In this document: positions 9,762 to 20,948 of the stretch, piece after piece
How the letters are laid out: every line of letters begins with the position of its first letter
Position numbering within the stretch: the stretch's first letter is position 1
Origin: Oceanobacillus sp. J11TS1
Lineage (GTDB): Bacteria; Bacillota; Bacilli; Bacillales; Amphibacillaceae
Assembly (NCBI RefSeq): GCF_018333215.1
Contig: NZ_BORO01000002.1
Coordinates: 124,001-188,000, forward strand
DNA: 64,000 bases
Direction: 5' to 3'
The notes under the pieces: model-generated
Told to the model about the DNA's origin: nothing
The model's input: the letters and a program-made list of their open reading frames with translations, nothing else
The model's database searches: none
Program-made: the position numbers and the translations under genes

Positions 9762-9987
9762 TTTGTATCTGAGCAGATTATTAAATAATTGGTTTTTTTC
9801 AGGTTATGTCATGCAAGTTAGAATGACGGAGATTTGATGATCGATTGGAAATCCGTATTTTTCTTTCGTAATGATTCTTCTGTATGAAAAGTTATTAATC
9901 AATATAATAATAAAGGAAAGTTTCTATAGATTGAAGATATTTTCTTCCTGTGTAGTCAAAAATCTATCTACAATTGGAGGGACACAG

Positions 9988-12900
9988 ATGAGCATTTCAA
10001 AGCAAGAGAAGATGAAATTATTACTTGAGCAAATTCAGCTTTCGGAAAAATCGATTCAAGCGTATTTTGCCTCAAGTTATTTAGAAAAAGTAGAGATTTA
10101 TAAAACCGAAAAAAAATGGCATTTTTATATCCATATTGAAGATGTTCTTCCATTTGATGAATATTTGTATTTGTATCAGTCCTTACAAAAAAGTTTCTCA
10201 TCGATTGCTGAGAAGGTAGAGCTGACATTACTTACAGATAATAAGCAATGTAGCGAAAAAGATATAAGTTTTTATTGGAAACATTTTTTGACGACCACAA
10301 CGATGTTACCCGCGCATCAAGAGATGATGATGAAACAAACGCCACGTATTGAAGATAATAAGATTATGTTAACTTCAAGAAATGAAACGGAATCAAATAT
10401 ATTGAAGAAAAGATTAGAACCTGCTTTCGGCCAGTTTTGCTATAGTATTGGTTCCAAGCCATATTCGATTGAATTGGAAGTAAAGGCGAACCAAGAAGAA
10501 ATGCAAGCTTTTCAGGATAATAAAGCAAAAGAAGATCAAGCACTTGTTCAGAAAACCGTACAGGAAAAAGAAAAACGAGATAAAGAAAAAGATACACCTG
10601 TAAACCAGCCATTAGCGATTGGTTATAAGATTCAAGATGAACCAGTAGAAATGAATCAAATCCTGGAAGAAGAAAGAAGAATTACTGTTCAAGGCTATGT
10701 ATTTGATTGTGAAATTAGAGAGTTAAGGTCTGGCCGCAGTCTGTTGATTATTAAAGCAACTGATTATACAGATTCGTTACAAATCAAAATGTTCTCCAAA
10801 GGCGATGAGGATGTCAGTAAGTTTCAATCTGTTAAAAAAGGTATGTGGGTGAAGGCAAGAGGAAGCATCCAAACCGACATGTACACAAATGAGTTAGCAA
10901 TGATGGCAAAAGATATTCATGAGGTACAAGTTAGGGAAAGACAGGATGAAGCGAGAGAAAATGAAAAAAGAGTAGAGTTACACGCACATACAACCATGAG
11001 TCAAATGGATGCAGTTGTTTCTCCAGATGCTTTGGTTGAACAGGCAAGTAAATGGGGACACCCGGCCGTTGCAATTACAGACCACGCGGGGGTACAAGGC
11101 TTTCCAGACGCTTATTACGCGGGAAAGAAATATGGAGTAAAGGTTCTGTATGGCGTCGAGGCAAATCTAGTGGATGATGGTGTTCCTATTGCCTACAACG
11201 TGAGCGACCGTGATTTGCAAGAGGCAAGCTATATTGTCTTTGACGTAGAAACAACAGGGCTTTCTGCTGTATACGATACGATTATTGAATTAGCTGCTGT
11301 AAAGGTCAAAGACGGAGAAATCATTGATCGATTTGAGTCATTTGCGAATCCACACCATCCATTATCACAGACAACGACGGATCTAACTGGAATTACCGAT
11401 GATATGGTAAAAGACGCACCAGAAATAAGTGAGGTGCTAAAAGATTTTCAGACTTGGATGGGCGATGATATTTTAGTTGCTCATAACGCAAGCTTCGATA
11501 TGGGCTTTTTAAATCAGGGCTTTAAAAAGATTGGTCTTGAAAAAGCAGCAAATCCGGTTATTGACACATTGGAGTTAGCAAGATTCTTGCTTCCCGAACT
11601 GCGCAATCACCGCTTAAACACACTGTGTAAGCATATGGATATTGAGCTTACGCAACATCATAGAGCCATTTATGATGCGGAAGCTACGGGATATCTGTTA
11701 TGGAAGCTTGTAAAAAAATTAATCGAAAAAGAAATTACGAATCATCAGGAATTAAATAATCATATGGGAGAGAACAACGCATACCAGCGTTCAAGGCCTT
11801 ACCATTGTACAATTCTCGCGCAGACACAGGAAGGTTTGAAAAATCTTTATAAGATTGTTTCACACGCACATATCCATTACTTCTATCGTGAGCCAAGAGT
11901 GCCAAGGTCCTTGCTGCAAAAATACCGGGAAGGACTATTAATTGGAAGTGCCTGTGATAGAGGAGAAGTCTTCGAAACCATGATGCAAAAATCCGAAGAA
12001 GAAGCCGAACAGGTTGCGGAATTCTATGATTATATCGAAGTACAACCGCCAGAAAATTATATTCACCTGGTGGACAAGGATTTAGTACAAAATGAAGCGC
12101 AGATTGTAGATATATTGCGAAAGCTTGTTAACCTTGGCGAGCGTATGAATAAATTAGTAACAGCGACTGGAAATGTACACTATCTGCAAGATTTTGATAA
12201 GCAATACCGTCAAATTTTAATTGCATCCCAAGCCGGTAATCCATTAAATCGACAAACATTGCCTAATACACCGTTTCGAACAACGAATGAAATGCTTAAC
12301 TGTTTTGCTTTCCTAGGGGAAAAGAAAGCAAAAGAAATCGTTATTCAAAATACGCAGCAGCTGGCAAATGAGATAGAAGATATTTCTCCTATTCAAGACG
12401 GCTTGTTTACTCCAAAAATTGAAGGAGCAGAACAAGAAATGCGTGATTTATGCTATAGCATGGCTAAAAAAATATATGGGGAACCAATACCTGAAATTGT
12501 TTCCAGCCGGTTAGAGAAAGAGCTTGAAAGTATTATTGGAAATGGGTTTGCCGTTATTTATTTAATTTCGCATAAGCTTGTTAAAAAATCATTGGATGAT
12601 GGTTATCTTGTAGGTTCGAGGGGATCTGTAGGTTCCTCCTTTGTTGCGACGATGACAGAAATTACAGAAGTAAACCCGCTTGCACCGCATTATGTCTGCC
12701 CAAATTGTAAATACTCGGAGTTTTATACAGATGGTTCTGTTGCCAGTGGCTTTGACTTAGAGGATAAAGATTGTCCGAAATGCGGTGAAGCCTTAAAAAA
12801 AGATGGACAGGATATTCCATTTGAGACCTTCTTAGGTTTTAAAGGAGATAAAGTGCCTGATATTGATTTGAACTTCTCTGGAGACTATCAGCCGCGTGCC

Positions 12901-14277
12901 CATAACTATACCAAAGAGCTGTTTGGTGTAGATAATGTGTACAGAGCAGGTACGATAGGAACTGTAGCTGAAAAAACCGCTTATGGATATGTAAAAGGCT
13001 ATGCTTCAGACCATCAGCTTGTATATAAAAATGCAGAAATAGATCGGCTTGTGCAGGGGTGTACAGGGGTTAAAAGAACAACAGGTCAACACCCTGGAGG
13101 AATTATAGTTGTTCCAGATGATAAAGAGATTTATGACTTTACACCAATACAGTTCCCGGCAGATGACCGAAACAGTGAATGGAGAACCACACATTTTGAT
13201 TTCCATTCTATTCACGATAATTTGTTGAAACTAGATATACTTGGACACGATGATCCAACGGTTATTCGTATGCTGCAAGATTTGAGCGGTATTGATCCCA
13301 AAACGATTCCGACAGATGATGAAGAAGTGATGAAGATTTTTGGAGGAACGGAATCTTTAGGCGTTACTCCAGAGCAAATTCAGTGTAAAACCGGAACATT
13401 GGGCGTACCTGAATTTGGTACGAAATTTGTTAGACAAATGCTTGAAGATACAAAACCGAAGACATTTGCAGAACTATTGATTATATCTGGATTATCCCAT
13501 GGGACAGATGTATGGTTGGGAAATGCCCAAGAATTAATTAATGATGGAATTTGCGAGCTGCCGGATGTTATCGGATGTCGTGATGATATTATGGTGTATT
13601 TAATGCATAAAGGATTAGATCCTTCGTTAGCCTTTACAATCATGGAGTTTGTTCGGAAAGGTAAAGGGCTAAAAGATGAATGGATTGAGGAAATGAAAAA
13701 AAATAATGTTCCAGATTGGTACATCGAGTCATGTAAGAAGATTAAATACATGTTCCCGAAAGCTCACGCAGCAGCTTATGTACTAATGGCTGTGCGGATT
13801 GCTTATTTTAAGGTGCATTATCCAATTTTATTTTATGCTGCCTATTTCACTGTTCGTGCAGATGATTTTGAATTAGACACCATGATTAAAGGCTCGGATG
13901 CCATTCGTAAGCGTATGGAAGAAATTAGTTATAAGGGGAACGATGCTTCTCCGAAAGAGAAAAACTTACTTACTGTTTTAGAGCTTTCATTAGAAATGTG
14001 TGAGCGTGGATTATCTTTTAAGAAAGTTGATTTATATAAATCAAGCGCTACAGAATTTATTGTGGATGGGGACACATTACTTCCGCCTTTTAATGCGGTA
14101 GATGGTATAGGTACCAATGCAGCAATAAATATTGTTAAAGCACGTGAAGAAGGCGAATTTTTGTCGAAAGAAGATCTGAGAGAAAGAAGTAAAATTTCTA
14201 AAACAGTTCTAGAGTATTTAGATAATCATGGATGCTTAGAAGGAATGGAAGAAAAAAACCAGCTCTCTTTATTCTAA
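9988..14277 (+). CDS. polC: DNA polymerase III alpha subunit, PolC type
   Basis: PolC is the replicative polymerase of low-GC Gram-positive bacteria. The 1429-residue protein has an OB fold (about 240-320), a PHP domain beginning ELHAHTTMS (about 328) that is split by an inserted DEDDh proofreading exonuclease (FDVETTGL near 415 to [13 protein letters not shown]), a zinc-binding pair CPNC/CPKC (about 906 and 929), and the catalytic [12 protein letters not shown] (about 957). The start at 9988 follows a TTGGAGGG site; a 39-residue upstream extension is not supported. Confidence 0.98.
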   Translation: MSISKQEKMKLLLEQIQLSEKSIQAYFASSYLEKVEIYKTEKKWHFYIHIEDVLPFDEYLYLYQSLQKSFSSIAEKVELTLLTDNKQCSEKDISFYWKHFLTTTTMLPAHQEMMMKQTPRIEDNKIMLTSRNETESNILKKRLEPAFGQFCYSIGSKPYSIELEVKANQEEMQAFQDNKAKEDQALVQKTVQEKEKRDKEKDTPVNQPLAIGYKIQDEPVEMNQILEEERRITVQGYVFDCEIRELRSGRSLLIIKATDYTDSLQIKMFSKGDEDVSKFQSVKKGMWVKARGSIQTDMYTNELAMMAKDIHEVQVRERQDEARENEKRVELHAHTTMSQMDAVVSPDALVEQASKWGHPAVAITDHAGVQGFPDAYYAGKKYGVKVLYGVEANLVDDGVPIAYNVSDRDLQEASYIVFDVETTGLSAVYDTIIELAAVKVKDGEIIDRFESFANPHHPLSQTTTDLTGITDDMVKDAPEISEVLKDFQTWMGDDILVAHNASFDMGFLNQGFKKIGLEKAANPVIDTLELARFLLPELRNHRLNTLCKHMDIELTQHHRAIYDAEATGYLLWKLVKKLIEKEITNHQELNNHMGENNAYQRSRPYHCTILAQTQEGLKNLYKIVSHAHIHYFYREPRVPRSLLQKYREGLLIGSACDRGEVFETMMQKSEEEAEQVAEFYDYIEVQPPENYIHLVDKDLVQNEAQIVDILRKLVNLGERMNKLVTATGNVHYLQDFDKQYRQILIASQAGNPLNRQTLPNTPFRTTNEMLNCFAFLGEKKAKEIVIQNTQQLANEIEDISPIQDGLFTPKIEGAEQEMRDLCYSMAKKIYGEPIPEIVSSRLEKELESIIGNGFAVIYLISHKLVKKSLDDGYLVGSRGSVGSSFVATMTEITEVNPLAPHYVCPNCKYSEFYTDGSVASGFDLEDKDCPKCGEALKKDGQDIPFETFLGFKGDKVPDIDLNFSGDYQPRAHNYTKELFGVDNVYRAGTIGTVAEKTAYGYVKGYASDHQLVYKNAEIDRLVQGCTGVKRTTGQHPGGIIVVPDDKEIYDFTPIQFPADDRNSEWRTTHFDFHSIHDNLLKLDILGHDDPTVIRMLQDLSGIDPKTIPTDDEEVMKIFGGTESLGVTPEQIQCKTGTLGVPEFGTKFVRQMLEDTKPKTFAELLIISGLSHGTDVWLGNAQELINDGICELPDVIGCRDDIMVYLMHKGLDPSLAFTIMEFVRKGKGLKDEWIEEMKKNNVPDWYIESCKKIKYMFPKAHAAAYVLMAVRIAYFKVHYPILFYAAYFTVRADDFELDTMIKGSDAIRKRMEEISYKGNDASPKEKNLLTVLELSLEMCERGLSFKKVDLYKSSATEFIVDGDTLLPPFNAVDGIGTNAAINIVKAREEGEFLSKEDLRERSKISKTVLEYLDNHGCLEGMEEKNQLSLF

Positions 14278-14411
14278 TAGAACATGGCTGCAAAACTGCG
14301 AAATTGATAACCTAAAAGAATTGATGGATAAAGTCAGCTCTTTTCGGAAAAACTTATTATAAGAGGGTAGATTATCTGCCATAAAAACGGTAAGAGGTCT
14401 GTTTTAGTGGT

Positions 14412-14440
14412 TTGCAAAGGGTTATAGAATGTGCTATACT
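14412..14440 (+). promoter_or_regulatory. Sigma-A promoter of the rimP-nusA-infB operon
   Basis: The -35 TTGCAA (14412-14417) and -10 TATACT (14435-14440) have a 17-base spacer. It drives a leader of about 160 bases containing two hairpins before rimP. Confidence 0.7.
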
Positions 14441-14474
14441 ATTTTTGGTTAGAATGTTCGATACGTACGAATGA

Positions 14475-14500
14475 AAAGAGTGGGTGCATGCCCACTCTTT
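14475..14500 (+). promoter_or_regulatory. First hairpin of the rimP leader
   Basis: The perfect 10-bp arms AAAGAGTGGG (14475-14484) and CCCACTCTTT (14491-14500) enclose loop TGCATG. It lies between the promoter and the leader terminator and may be part of an attenuation switch. Confidence 0.6.
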
Positions 14501-14532
14501 ATTCATACCTCGCCTAAACAAGACTTTCTGTT

Positions 14533-14567
14533 ACCCCTCGCCGTTTTTTTTAGGCAGGGGTTTTATA
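14533..14567 (+). terminator. Leader terminator (probable attenuator) upstream of rimP
   Basis: ACCCCT-C-GCC (14533-14542) pairs with GGCAGGGGT (14553-14561) with one bulged C, followed by TTTATATT. It sits within the transcript, 42 bases before the rimP start, so it can only act as an attenuator. In B. subtilis the nusA operon is autoregulated by NusA-stimulated termination in this leader; the same here is inference. Confidence 0.7.
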
Positions 14568-14608
14568 TTGAATGAAGGCGTCAGGACATTGTTAAAGGAG
14601 GTTTACAC

Positions 14609-15079
14609 TTGAGTTCCAAGGTAATTGATATAACAACTGAATTAGTTAGTCCAATTTTAGAAGAGAAAAATTTAGAATTAGTTGACATTGAATATGTAAA
14701 AGAAGGCAAAAATTGGTTTCTGCGTGTTTATATTGACAAAGAAAGCGGTATTGACATTGTAGAGTGTGGCGAAGTCTCTGAGTTGTTAAGTGAAAAGCTG
14801 GATGAAGCTGATCCGATTACAGAAGCTTATTTTTTAGAAGTATCTTCCCCAGGAGTTGAAAGACCATTAAAATCTTTAGAAGACTTGAAAAAGAATATTG
14901 GCAACAATGTTTTTGTAAAGTTATATGAGCAAATTGATGGTGAAAAGACGTATGAGGGCATCCTGCAAAACGTAGAGAATGATACTGTTTGTATTGAATA
15001 CAAAGTAAAAACCAGAAAGAAAACAGTGGAGATACCTTATCAAAAAATAGCAAAAGCAAGACTTGCAGTTTCATTTTAA
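14609..15079 (+). CDS. rimP: Ribosome maturation factor RimP
   Basis: RimP assists 30S subunit assembly. The 156-residue protein has the family N-terminal alpha/beta domain ([24 protein letters not shown]) and the [11 protein letters not shown] linker followed by an SH3-like C-terminal domain. It starts with TTG at 14609 behind AAAGGAGG. First gene of the nusA operon. Confidence 0.95.
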   Translation: MSSKVIDITTELVSPILEEKNLELVDIEYVKEGKNWFLRVYIDKESGIDIVECGEVSELLSEKLDEADPITEAYFLEVSSPGVERPLKSLEDLKKNIGNNVFVKLYEQIDGEKTYEGILQNVENDTVCIEYKVKTRKKTVEIPYQKIAKARLAVSF

Positions 15080-15120
15080 TAAAAGTGCAAGAAGAACATC
15101 TAGAAGGGGGAAAAGAAAAA

Positions 15121-16224
15121 GTGAGCACGCAGTTGTTTGATGCGATTGATCATTTAGCAAAAGAAAAAGGAATTGACAAGGATATTTTAATGGAGGCATT
15201 GGAAGCGGCACTTATTTCTGCTTATAAAAAGAATTTTAAATCTGCATCGAATGTCCGGGTAGAGCTAAATGAAACTACAGGAAAAATGGCTGTTTATGCA
15301 AGAAAAACAGTTGTTGAAAATGTAGAAGACCCACAACTGGAAATATCTATTGAAGAAGCTAAAAATATCAGTCCAAGTTATGAATTAGAGGATATTATAG
15401 AAGTAGAAGTAACACCAAAAGATTTTGGACGTATTGCTGCACAAGCCGCCAAGCAAGTTGTAACGCAGCGTGTTCGTGAAGCAGAGCGTGGCGTTATTTT
15501 CTCAGAATATATAGATAGAGAAGAAGATGTGATGACAGGAATTATCCAACGTAAAGATTCACGTTTCGTCTATGTAAATCTCGGGAAAATTGAAGCTAAG
15601 TTAGCAGAAGCAGAGCAAATGCCGACAGAAGAATATCATATTCATGACCGTCTAAAAGTATTTGTGACCAAAGTTGAAAATACAAGTAAGGGACCACAAA
15701 TCTATATTTCTCGTTCACATCCAGGTCTATTAAAACGATTATTTGAAATGGAAGTTCCGGAAATTTATGATGGAATTGTTGAAATTAAATCCGTTGCGCG
15801 TGAAGCCGGAGACCGCTCTAAAATTTCTGTTCATGCTCCAGACCCAGAAATAGATCCAGTAGGCTCATGTGTAGGTCAAAAAGGTCAGCGTGTGCAAGCG
15901 ATTGTAACAGAATTAAAAGGTGAAAAAATCGATATTGTTGAGTGGTCAGAAGATCCGGTTGTGTACGTATCGAATGCACTAAGTCCTTCCAAAGTATTGA
16001 AAGTTTCTGTAGATGAAGAAGAAAAAGCAACGACGGTAATTGTTCCTGATTACCAATTATCACTAGCAATTGGTAAGAGAGGGCAAAATGCACGTTTAGC
16101 TGCAAAACTTACTGGTTGGAAAATTGATATAAAAAGTGAGTCTGATGCACGTGCAGAAGGTTTACTGGATGATGTAGAATTAGAAGAAGCTTATTCTGAC
16201 AATGATCAAGACCTGTTTGAATAA
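15121..16224 (+). CDS. nusA: Transcription termination/antitermination factor NusA
   Basis: NusA binds RNA polymerase and nascent RNA and modulates pausing and termination. The 367-residue protein has the N-terminal polymerase-binding domain, an S1 domain (about 135-200) and two KH domains ([11 protein letters not shown] and [17 protein letters not shown]). It lacks the C-terminal acidic repeats of proteobacterial NusA, as normal for Bacillota. The GTG at 15121 with GAAGGGGG before it is preferred to an earlier GTG at 15085. Confidence 0.97.
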   Translation: MSTQLFDAIDHLAKEKGIDKDILMEALEAALISAYKKNFKSASNVRVELNETTGKMAVYARKTVVENVEDPQLEISIEEAKNISPSYELEDIIEVEVTPKDFGRIAAQAAKQVVTQRVREAERGVIFSEYIDREEDVMTGIIQRKDSRFVYVNLGKIEAKLAEAEQMPTEEYHIHDRLKVFVTKVENTSKGPQIYISRSHPGLLKRLFEMEVPEIYDGIVEIKSVAREAGDRSKISVHAPDPEIDPVGSCVGQKGQRVQAIVTELKGEKIDIVEWSEDPVVYVSNALSPSKVLKVSVDEEEKATTVIVPDYQLSLAIGKRGQNARLAAKLTGWKIDIKSESDARAEGLLDDVELEEAYSDNDQDLFE

Positions 16225-16237
16225 GGAGGTATGACAC

Positions 16238-16507
16238 TTGAAGAAGAAGAAAAAAGTGCCAGAGAGAAAATGTGTTATTACAAATGAAATGAAGCCTAAA
16301 AAAGATTTAATTCGCATTGTTCGTAATAAAGAGGGAGAAGTGTTCGTTGATGAAACTGGGAAGAAAAACGGACGCGGAGCTTACCTTTCCAAAGATAAGT
16401 CTGTGATTGAACAGGCTCGGAAAACAGGTATACTTAACAAAACATTGAATGCAGAAATAAGTCCAACAATCTACGATGAGTTAGAAGCTTTAGTAGAGGG
16501 AGATTGA
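16238..16507 (+). CDS. rnpM: YlxR family RNA-binding protein (RnpM)
   Basis: The 89-residue basic protein belongs to the YlxR (DUF448) family, recently named RnpM because it binds and modulates the RNase P RNA. It has the family signature RKCVITNEMKPKKDLIRIVR and GRGAYLSKD. It starts with TTG at 16238 behind AAGGAGG. It lies in the conserved nusA-ylxR-ylxQ-infB order. Confidence 0.9.
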   Translation: MKKKKKVPERKCVITNEMKPKKDLIRIVRNKEGEVFVDETGKKNGRGAYLSKDKSVIEQARKTGILNKTLNAEISPTIYDELEALVEGD

Positions 16508-16508
16508 A

Positions 16509-16817
16509 ATGAATCCTAACTATTTGAACATCATTGGTCTCGCTGTTCGAGCAGGGAAGTGTTCAACAGGAGAAGATACTATTGTAAAGGATATTCGCAA
16601 AGGTCGTGCAAAGCTTGTTTTATTGGCAGAAGACATTGGGCCGCAAACAAAAAAGAAACTTTCGGATAAATGTGCCTCGTACAATATTCCGTATCGATTT
16701 GTTGATAACCGAAATGTTTTATCGCAAGCAATCGGGAAAGAACAGCGTGTAGCTATAGCAATATTAGATTCAGGCTTTGCAAAAAAACTCCTTTCTCTAT
16801 TAACTAGGAAAGTATAA
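16509..16817 (+). CDS. ylxQ: L7Ae-family K-turn RNA-binding protein YlxQ
   Basis: The 102-residue protein is of the L7Ae/L30e/YbxF type (IIGLAVRAGKCSTGEDTIVKDIRKGRAKLVLLAEDIGPQT), which binds kink-turn RNA. Its exact target in bacteria is not settled. It begins one base after the rnpM stop, indicating tight coupling. Confidence 0.9.
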   Translation: MNPNYLNIIGLAVRAGKCSTGEDTIVKDIRKGRAKLVLLAEDIGPQTKKKLSDKCASYNIPYRFVDNRNVLSQAIGKEQRVAIAILDSGFAKKLLSLLTRKV

Positions 16818-16851
16818 CCTTTTCGTGAATGAACTCCCAGGCTATGGATAT

Positions 16852-17063
16852 AGCTGTCTAGCTCCGAGCGCCAAACTTTAGAGGAGTTACGTCGCATATG
16901 CTTATGGGGTAAGTCTTTATCTCTCAGCCAAAAGGTGATGGAAAGCTGGTTAAACCTTATCTTAGCGCGATGTCCGCATACCTCTAAGGAAATTCAATAA
17001 ATGTCGAACCACCCCCCAAAGAACGGGGGTGCAATCTCTACATTTAGGTAGGCGCTCTGTGCT
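16852..17063 (+). repeat. Repeat element inserted between ylxQ and infB
   Basis: An imperfect inverted repeat AGCTCCGAGCGCC (16860-16872) and GGCGCTCTGTGCT (17051-17063) bounds about 200 bases that contain a 7-bp C-rich hairpin (CACCCCC 17010-17016 with GGGGGTG 17025-17031). In relatives infB follows ylxQ closely, so this looks like an insertion. No long open frame is seen in it. Confidence 0.5.
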
Positions 17064-17100
17064 TTTAGTTCGTTGGATAAATTAATCCGGGGGTGAACGT

Positions 17101-19197
17101 ATGAGCAAAATACGTGTATATGAATATGCAAAGAAAAATAACATTGCGAGTAAAGAAGTCATTCAATTTTTAAAAGATAAAGATATAGAAGTTTCTAATC
17201 ATATGTCTACTATTTCTGATAAAGAGATTAAACAATTGGATGAAAGATTTAACCCGCAACCAAAACAAGATAACAAGAATAATCAAGTAAATACAGATAA
17301 ACAACAAAAGAACAAAAAAGCAACAAATAAATCAAATGCAGATAAGCATACTAAAAAAGATAATCCTAAAAATAATAAACAAACATCCTCTAAAAGAGGT
17401 AAACAACAACATTCACAAAAGGGGCAGTCATTAGTGAAAGAGACTCCAAGTAAAATTACGTACCATGGTACATTAACTGTACAAGATTTAGCTGAAAAAC
17501 TTCAGAAAGAACCTGCAGAACTCATCAAGAAATTAATGTTTATGGGTGTTATGGCTACGAAAAACCAAGACCTTGATGATGATGCTATAGAGTTAATTTG
17601 TGAAGAATATCATGTTGAGGTTGAAAAAGAAATTATTTTAGAAGATACAGACCTCGACAAATATATTGAAGAAGACGATAGTGATAAATTACAAGAACGT
17701 CCTGCTGTTGTTACAATAATGGGACACGTTGACCATGGAAAAACAACATTATTAGATGCTATCCGCCATACTAAAGTTACAGCAGGAGAGGCTGGCGGTA
17801 TTACACAGCATATCGGAGCCTATCAAGTTGAAAATGATGGAAAGAAAATTACATTCTTAGATACACCTGGTCACGCTGCATTTACAAGTATGCGTTCTCG
17901 CGGTGCCCAAGTAACAGATATCGCCATTTTAGTTGTTGCGGCAGACGATGGCGTTATGCCACAGACAGTGGAAGCTATTAACCATGCAAAAGCTGCTGAG
18001 GTACCAATTATCGTAGCGGTTAATAAAATGGATAAAGAAGGTGCAAATCCAGACCGCGTGATGCAGGAATTAACGGAACATGAATTGATTCCTGAAGATT
18101 GGGGCGGCAGTACCATCTTCGTTAATCTCGCTGCAATTAAAGGAGAAGGTATTGACGATCTCCTGGAAATGATTTTATTAGTTGCAGAAGTTGAGGAATT
18201 GAAGGCAAATCCAGATGCGAGAGCTTTTGGTACAGTGATTGATGCACAATTAGATAAAGGCAGAGGGTCTGTAGCAACACTGCTTGTTCAAAACGGAACA
18301 TTACATGTAGGAGATCCACTAGTTGTCGGCAATACGTATGGTAAAGTTCGTGCAATGGTAAATGATCTCGGACAACGTGTTAACCAAGTAGGTCCATCAG
18401 CTCCAGTTGAAATTACTGGTTTACAAGATGTTCCTCAAGCAGGTGACCAATTTCTTGCGTTTGCTGATGAGAAAAAAGCGCGTCAAATTGGTATCGCACG
18501 TCAAGAGAAGAAAATTGATGAAAGTCGCGGCGGACAATCAACAGTCAGCTTAGATGATTTATTTGAACAAATTAAGCAAGGTGAAATGAAAGAATTAAAT
18601 ATTATTGTGAAAGCAGATGTGCAAGGATCTGTTGAAGCATTAGCTGCTTCTTTACGTAAGATAGAAGTAGAGGGTGTGAATATTAAAATCATTCATACGG
18701 GTGTCGGAGCGATTACAGAATCTGATATTATCTTGGCATCTGCATCAAATGCGATTGTTATTGGTTTCAATGTTCGTCCTGATGTTAATGCGAAAAGAGC
18801 CGCAGAATCCGAAAAAGTTGATTTACGTCTTCATCGTGTTATTTACAGCGCAATTGAAGAAATTGAAGCAGCTATGAAAGGTATGCTTGATCCGGAATAC
18901 GAAGAAAAAGTTATTGGTCAAGCGGAAGTACGTGAAACGTTCAAAGTGTCACGTATTGGTACGATTGCAGGAAGTTATGTTACAGAAGGAAAAATTACGA
19001 GAGATGCTGGCATTCGCCTCATTCGTGATGGCGTTGTTCTTTATGAAGGTGAATTACTTGCCTTGAAACGTTTTAAAGACGACGTAAAAGAAGTACAAAA
19101 AAATTACGAATGCGGTATTACACTGAATAATTTCAATGATATTAAAGAAGGCGACGTTATCGAAGCCTATGTAATGGAAGAAATTGAACGTAAATGA
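17101..19197 (+). CDS. infB: Translation initiation factor IF-2
   Basis: IF-2 is the GTPase that places fMet-tRNA on the 30S subunit. The 698-residue protein has an IF2N domain at the start, a low-complexity Lys/Asn/Gln-rich linker (about 55-110), a second IF2N, and a G domain with [13 protein letters not shown] and NKMD, then the beta-barrel and C-terminal tRNA-binding domains. The G5 motif, usually SAK, reads AAI. An internal GTG at codon 112 (17434) has its own AAAGGGG site, so a shorter form is likely. Confidence 0.98.
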   Translation: MSKIRVYEYAKKNNIASKEVIQFLKDKDIEVSNHMSTISDKEIKQLDERFNPQPKQDNKNNQVNTDKQQKNKKATNKSNADKHTKKDNPKNNKQTSSKRGKQQHSQKGQSLVKETPSKITYHGTLTVQDLAEKLQKEPAELIKKLMFMGVMATKNQDLDDDAIELICEEYHVEVEKEIILEDTDLDKYIEEDDSDKLQERPAVVTIMGHVDHGKTTLLDAIRHTKVTAGEAGGITQHIGAYQVENDGKKITFLDTPGHAAFTSMRSRGAQVTDIAILVVAADDGVMPQTVEAINHAKAAEVPIIVAVNKMDKEGANPDRVMQELTEHELIPEDWGGSTIFVNLAAIKGEGIDDLLEMILLVAEVEELKANPDARAFGTVIDAQLDKGRGSVATLLVQNGTLHVGDPLVVGNTYGKVRAMVNDLGQRVNQVGPSAPVEITGLQDVPQAGDQFLAFADEKKARQIGIARQEKKIDESRGGQSTVSLDDLFEQIKQGEMKELNIIVKADVQGSVEALAASLRKIEVEGVNIKIIHTGVGAITESDIILASASNAIVIGFNVRPDVNAKRAAESEKVDLRLHRVIYSAIEEIEAAMKGMLDPEYEEKVIGQAEVRETFKVSRIGTIAGSYVTEGKITRDAGIRLIRDGVVLYEGELLALKRFKDDVKEVQKNYECGITLNNFNDIKEGDVIEAYVMEEIERK

Positions 19198-19472
19198 TTG
19201 TCTATGCAGAAGTAGAGTGTATGCTGTATGAAGGGAATTCATTAAAAGCCAAACGCTCCGTATTAAAGCGGATCATTAATAAGCTGCGCCAATCTTTTAA
19301 CGTTTCTGTAACAGAGCTCGAATTTCACGATATGTGGCAACGAACGAAACTTGGGATTGTTATTATTTCGACGGATTATGTGCATGCCGAAAAAGTAATA
19401 CAACAAGCTTTAAACACCATAGATACTTTTTCTGAATTAGAAAGAACCATTACAAATATAGAACGATTATAA
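19194..19472 (+). CDS. ylxP: YlxP (DUF503) small protein
   Basis: The 92-residue protein is of the DUF503 family found beside infB and rbfA in Bacillota ([24 protein letters not shown]). Its function is unestablished; a role around 30S assembly is suggested only by neighbours. The start ATG overlaps the infB stop as ATGA, so it is translationally coupled. Confidence 0.88.
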   Translation: MIVYAEVECMLYEGNSLKAKRSVLKRIINKLRQSFNVSVTELEFHDMWQRTKLGIVIISTDYVHAEKVIQQALNTIDTFSELERTITNIERL

Positions 19473-19486
19473 AATGAAATCTTAAT

Positions 19487-19511
19487 CAGCGGGAGTTTTC
19501 TACCCCCGCTG
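19487..19511 (+). repeat. Hairpin between ylxP and rbfA
   Basis: The perfect 7-bp arms CAGCGGG (19487-19493) and CCCGCTG (19505-19511) have a TTTTC-containing loop. A longer relative with a similar loop occurs after dapG at 32267-32303. No T tract follows. Confidence 0.55.
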
Positions 19512-19538
19512 AATGGGATTACGGTTACTCGCCCCATT
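19512..19538 (-). repeat. Hairpin module copy (degenerate)
   Basis: Read on the minus strand, the arms AATGGG and CCCATT flank a loop GAGTAACCGTA that differs from the common GAGTAATCGCA at two positions. It is directly preceded by another hairpin. Confidence 0.6.
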
Positions 19539-19594
19539 AAATAGAGTATTCACCGTGGTAATGAAAATGTATAGAGTTATGTGAGGTGAGATAA

Positions 19595-19936
19595 ATGGCT
19601 GAATTAAGAGCCCATCGAGTTGCAGAGCAGATGAAAAAAGAATTAGGTGATATCTTATCAAGAAAAATTAAAGATCCGCGCGTTGGTTTTGTGACGGTTA
19701 CTGATGTAGAAGTAACCGGCGACCTACAACAAGCTAAGATTTTTATTTCGGTATTAGGTGATGAGAAGAAAAAGCAAGAAACATTATTAGGACTTGCAAA
19801 AGCAAAAGGATTTATCCGTTCAGAAATTGGCAAGCGAATACGTTTGCGCAAAACGCCTGAACTTACCTTTGAATTTGACGAAGCAATAGAGCAAGGTAAC
19901 CGAATAGATTCTATTCTTAGAGATCTAAATAAGTAA
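19595..19936 (+). CDS. rbfA: Ribosome-binding factor A
   Basis: RbfA is a KH-like cold-shock factor for 16S 5' end maturation. The 113-residue protein shows family motifs [22 protein letters not shown] at the N terminus and the KH fold through [23 protein letters not shown] repeat hairpin pair lies in the 122-base gap upstream, and a strong terminator follows. Confidence 0.96.
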   Translation: MAELRAHRVAEQMKKELGDILSRKIKDPRVGFVTVTDVEVTGDLQQAKIFISVLGDEKKKQETLLGLAKAKGFIRSEIGKRIRLRKTPELTFEFDEAIEQGNRIDSILRDLNK

Positions 19937-19942
19937 TGTGAG

Positions 19943-19987
19943 AAAACTGATCCTTCTGCGCTTTCTAGGCAAGGATCAGTTTTTTAC
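19943..19987 (+). terminator. Intrinsic terminator after rbfA
   Basis: AAAACTGATCCTT (19943-19955) pairs with AAGGATCAGTTTT (19971-19983), followed by TTAC. It probably limits the nusA-infB transcript before truB. Confidence 0.85.
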
Positions 19988-20035
19988 TACATAAATTGAA
20001 TTTATATTTTCAGCTGGAAAGGATGTGCTTTCACC

Positions 20036-20923
20036 ATGAATGGTATCCTGCCTCTTTGGAAACCCAAAGGAATGACTTCTTTTGATTGTGTAGCGAAATG
20101 CCGCCGCTATTTCAATACAAAAAAAGTAGGCCACACAGGAACACTGGATCCAGAAGTAGAAGGCGTTTTACCAATTTGTATTGGCAACGCTACAAAAATT
20201 GTCCCATTTCTTACGGATACAAAAAAGATTTATCTTGGTACAGTAGCATTAGGGACAACAACAGAAACAGAAGATGCAACAGGAAAAGTGATAGAGGAAA
20301 AAGAAGTTGTTTCTATGCCCACGAAAACAGAAATAGAGAACGCTTTACAGAAATTTCAAGGTGCCATCCAACAAATTCCACCAATGTATTCTGCGGTGAA
20401 AGTAAATGGAAAAAAACTTTATGAATATGCAAGAGCAAATGAAGAAGTAGAAAGACCAGTTAGAGAAGTCTTCATTCATGATATACAGCTTTTGGCCATC
20501 GATGATAAAAAAAATACCTTTGACTTGTATGTGGAATGCTCAAAAGGTACGTATATCCGTACTTTGTGTGTGGATATTGGGAAGGTATTAGGTTATCCAG
20601 CACATATGCATCAACTGGAACGCATAAAAACCGGTAGTTTTTCCAAGAAAAATACGGTAACTTTTGCTATGATAGAAGAAGCAGCTGCAGAGAACAAACA
20701 AGAGCAGCTTTTAAGCCCAATTTCAGAAGGATTAGGTCATCTCTTGCATAAAGAAGTAAATGAAGCGTTAAAGGTCCGCATAAAAAATGGTCAGAAATTA
20801 GCCATTAGCGATGCTCCTAAGACTGACGAACCGTTTGTGTTTACGAACAACCAAGAAGTGTTGGCGATTTACGGAAGGCATCCGGAAAAGCCTGACCAAA
20901 TCAAACCACTTAGGGTATTCTAA
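20036..20923 (+). CDS. truB: tRNA pseudouridine-55 synthase
   Basis: TruB isomerises U55 in the T-loop of tRNAs. The 295-residue protein has the catalytic Asp in GHTGTLDPEVEG (D38), the KGTYIRTL motif, and a C-terminal PUA-like region. It sits between rbfA and ribF, the normal Bacillota order. Confidence 0.97.
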   Translation: MNGILPLWKPKGMTSFDCVAKCRRYFNTKKVGHTGTLDPEVEGVLPICIGNATKIVPFLTDTKKIYLGTVALGTTTETEDATGKVIEEKEVVSMPTKTEIENALQKFQGAIQQIPPMYSAVKVNGKKLYEYARANEEVERPVREVFIHDIQLLAIDDKKNTFDLYVECSKGTYIRTLCVDIGKVLGYPAHMHQLERIKTGSFSKKNTVTFAMIEEAAAENKQEQLLSPISEGLGHLLHKEVNEALKVRIKNGQKLAISDAPKTDEPFVFTNNQEVLAIYGRHPEKPDQIKPLRVF

Positions 20924-20948
20924 CGAGAGAAAGTGCAGGTGAAGCAGG

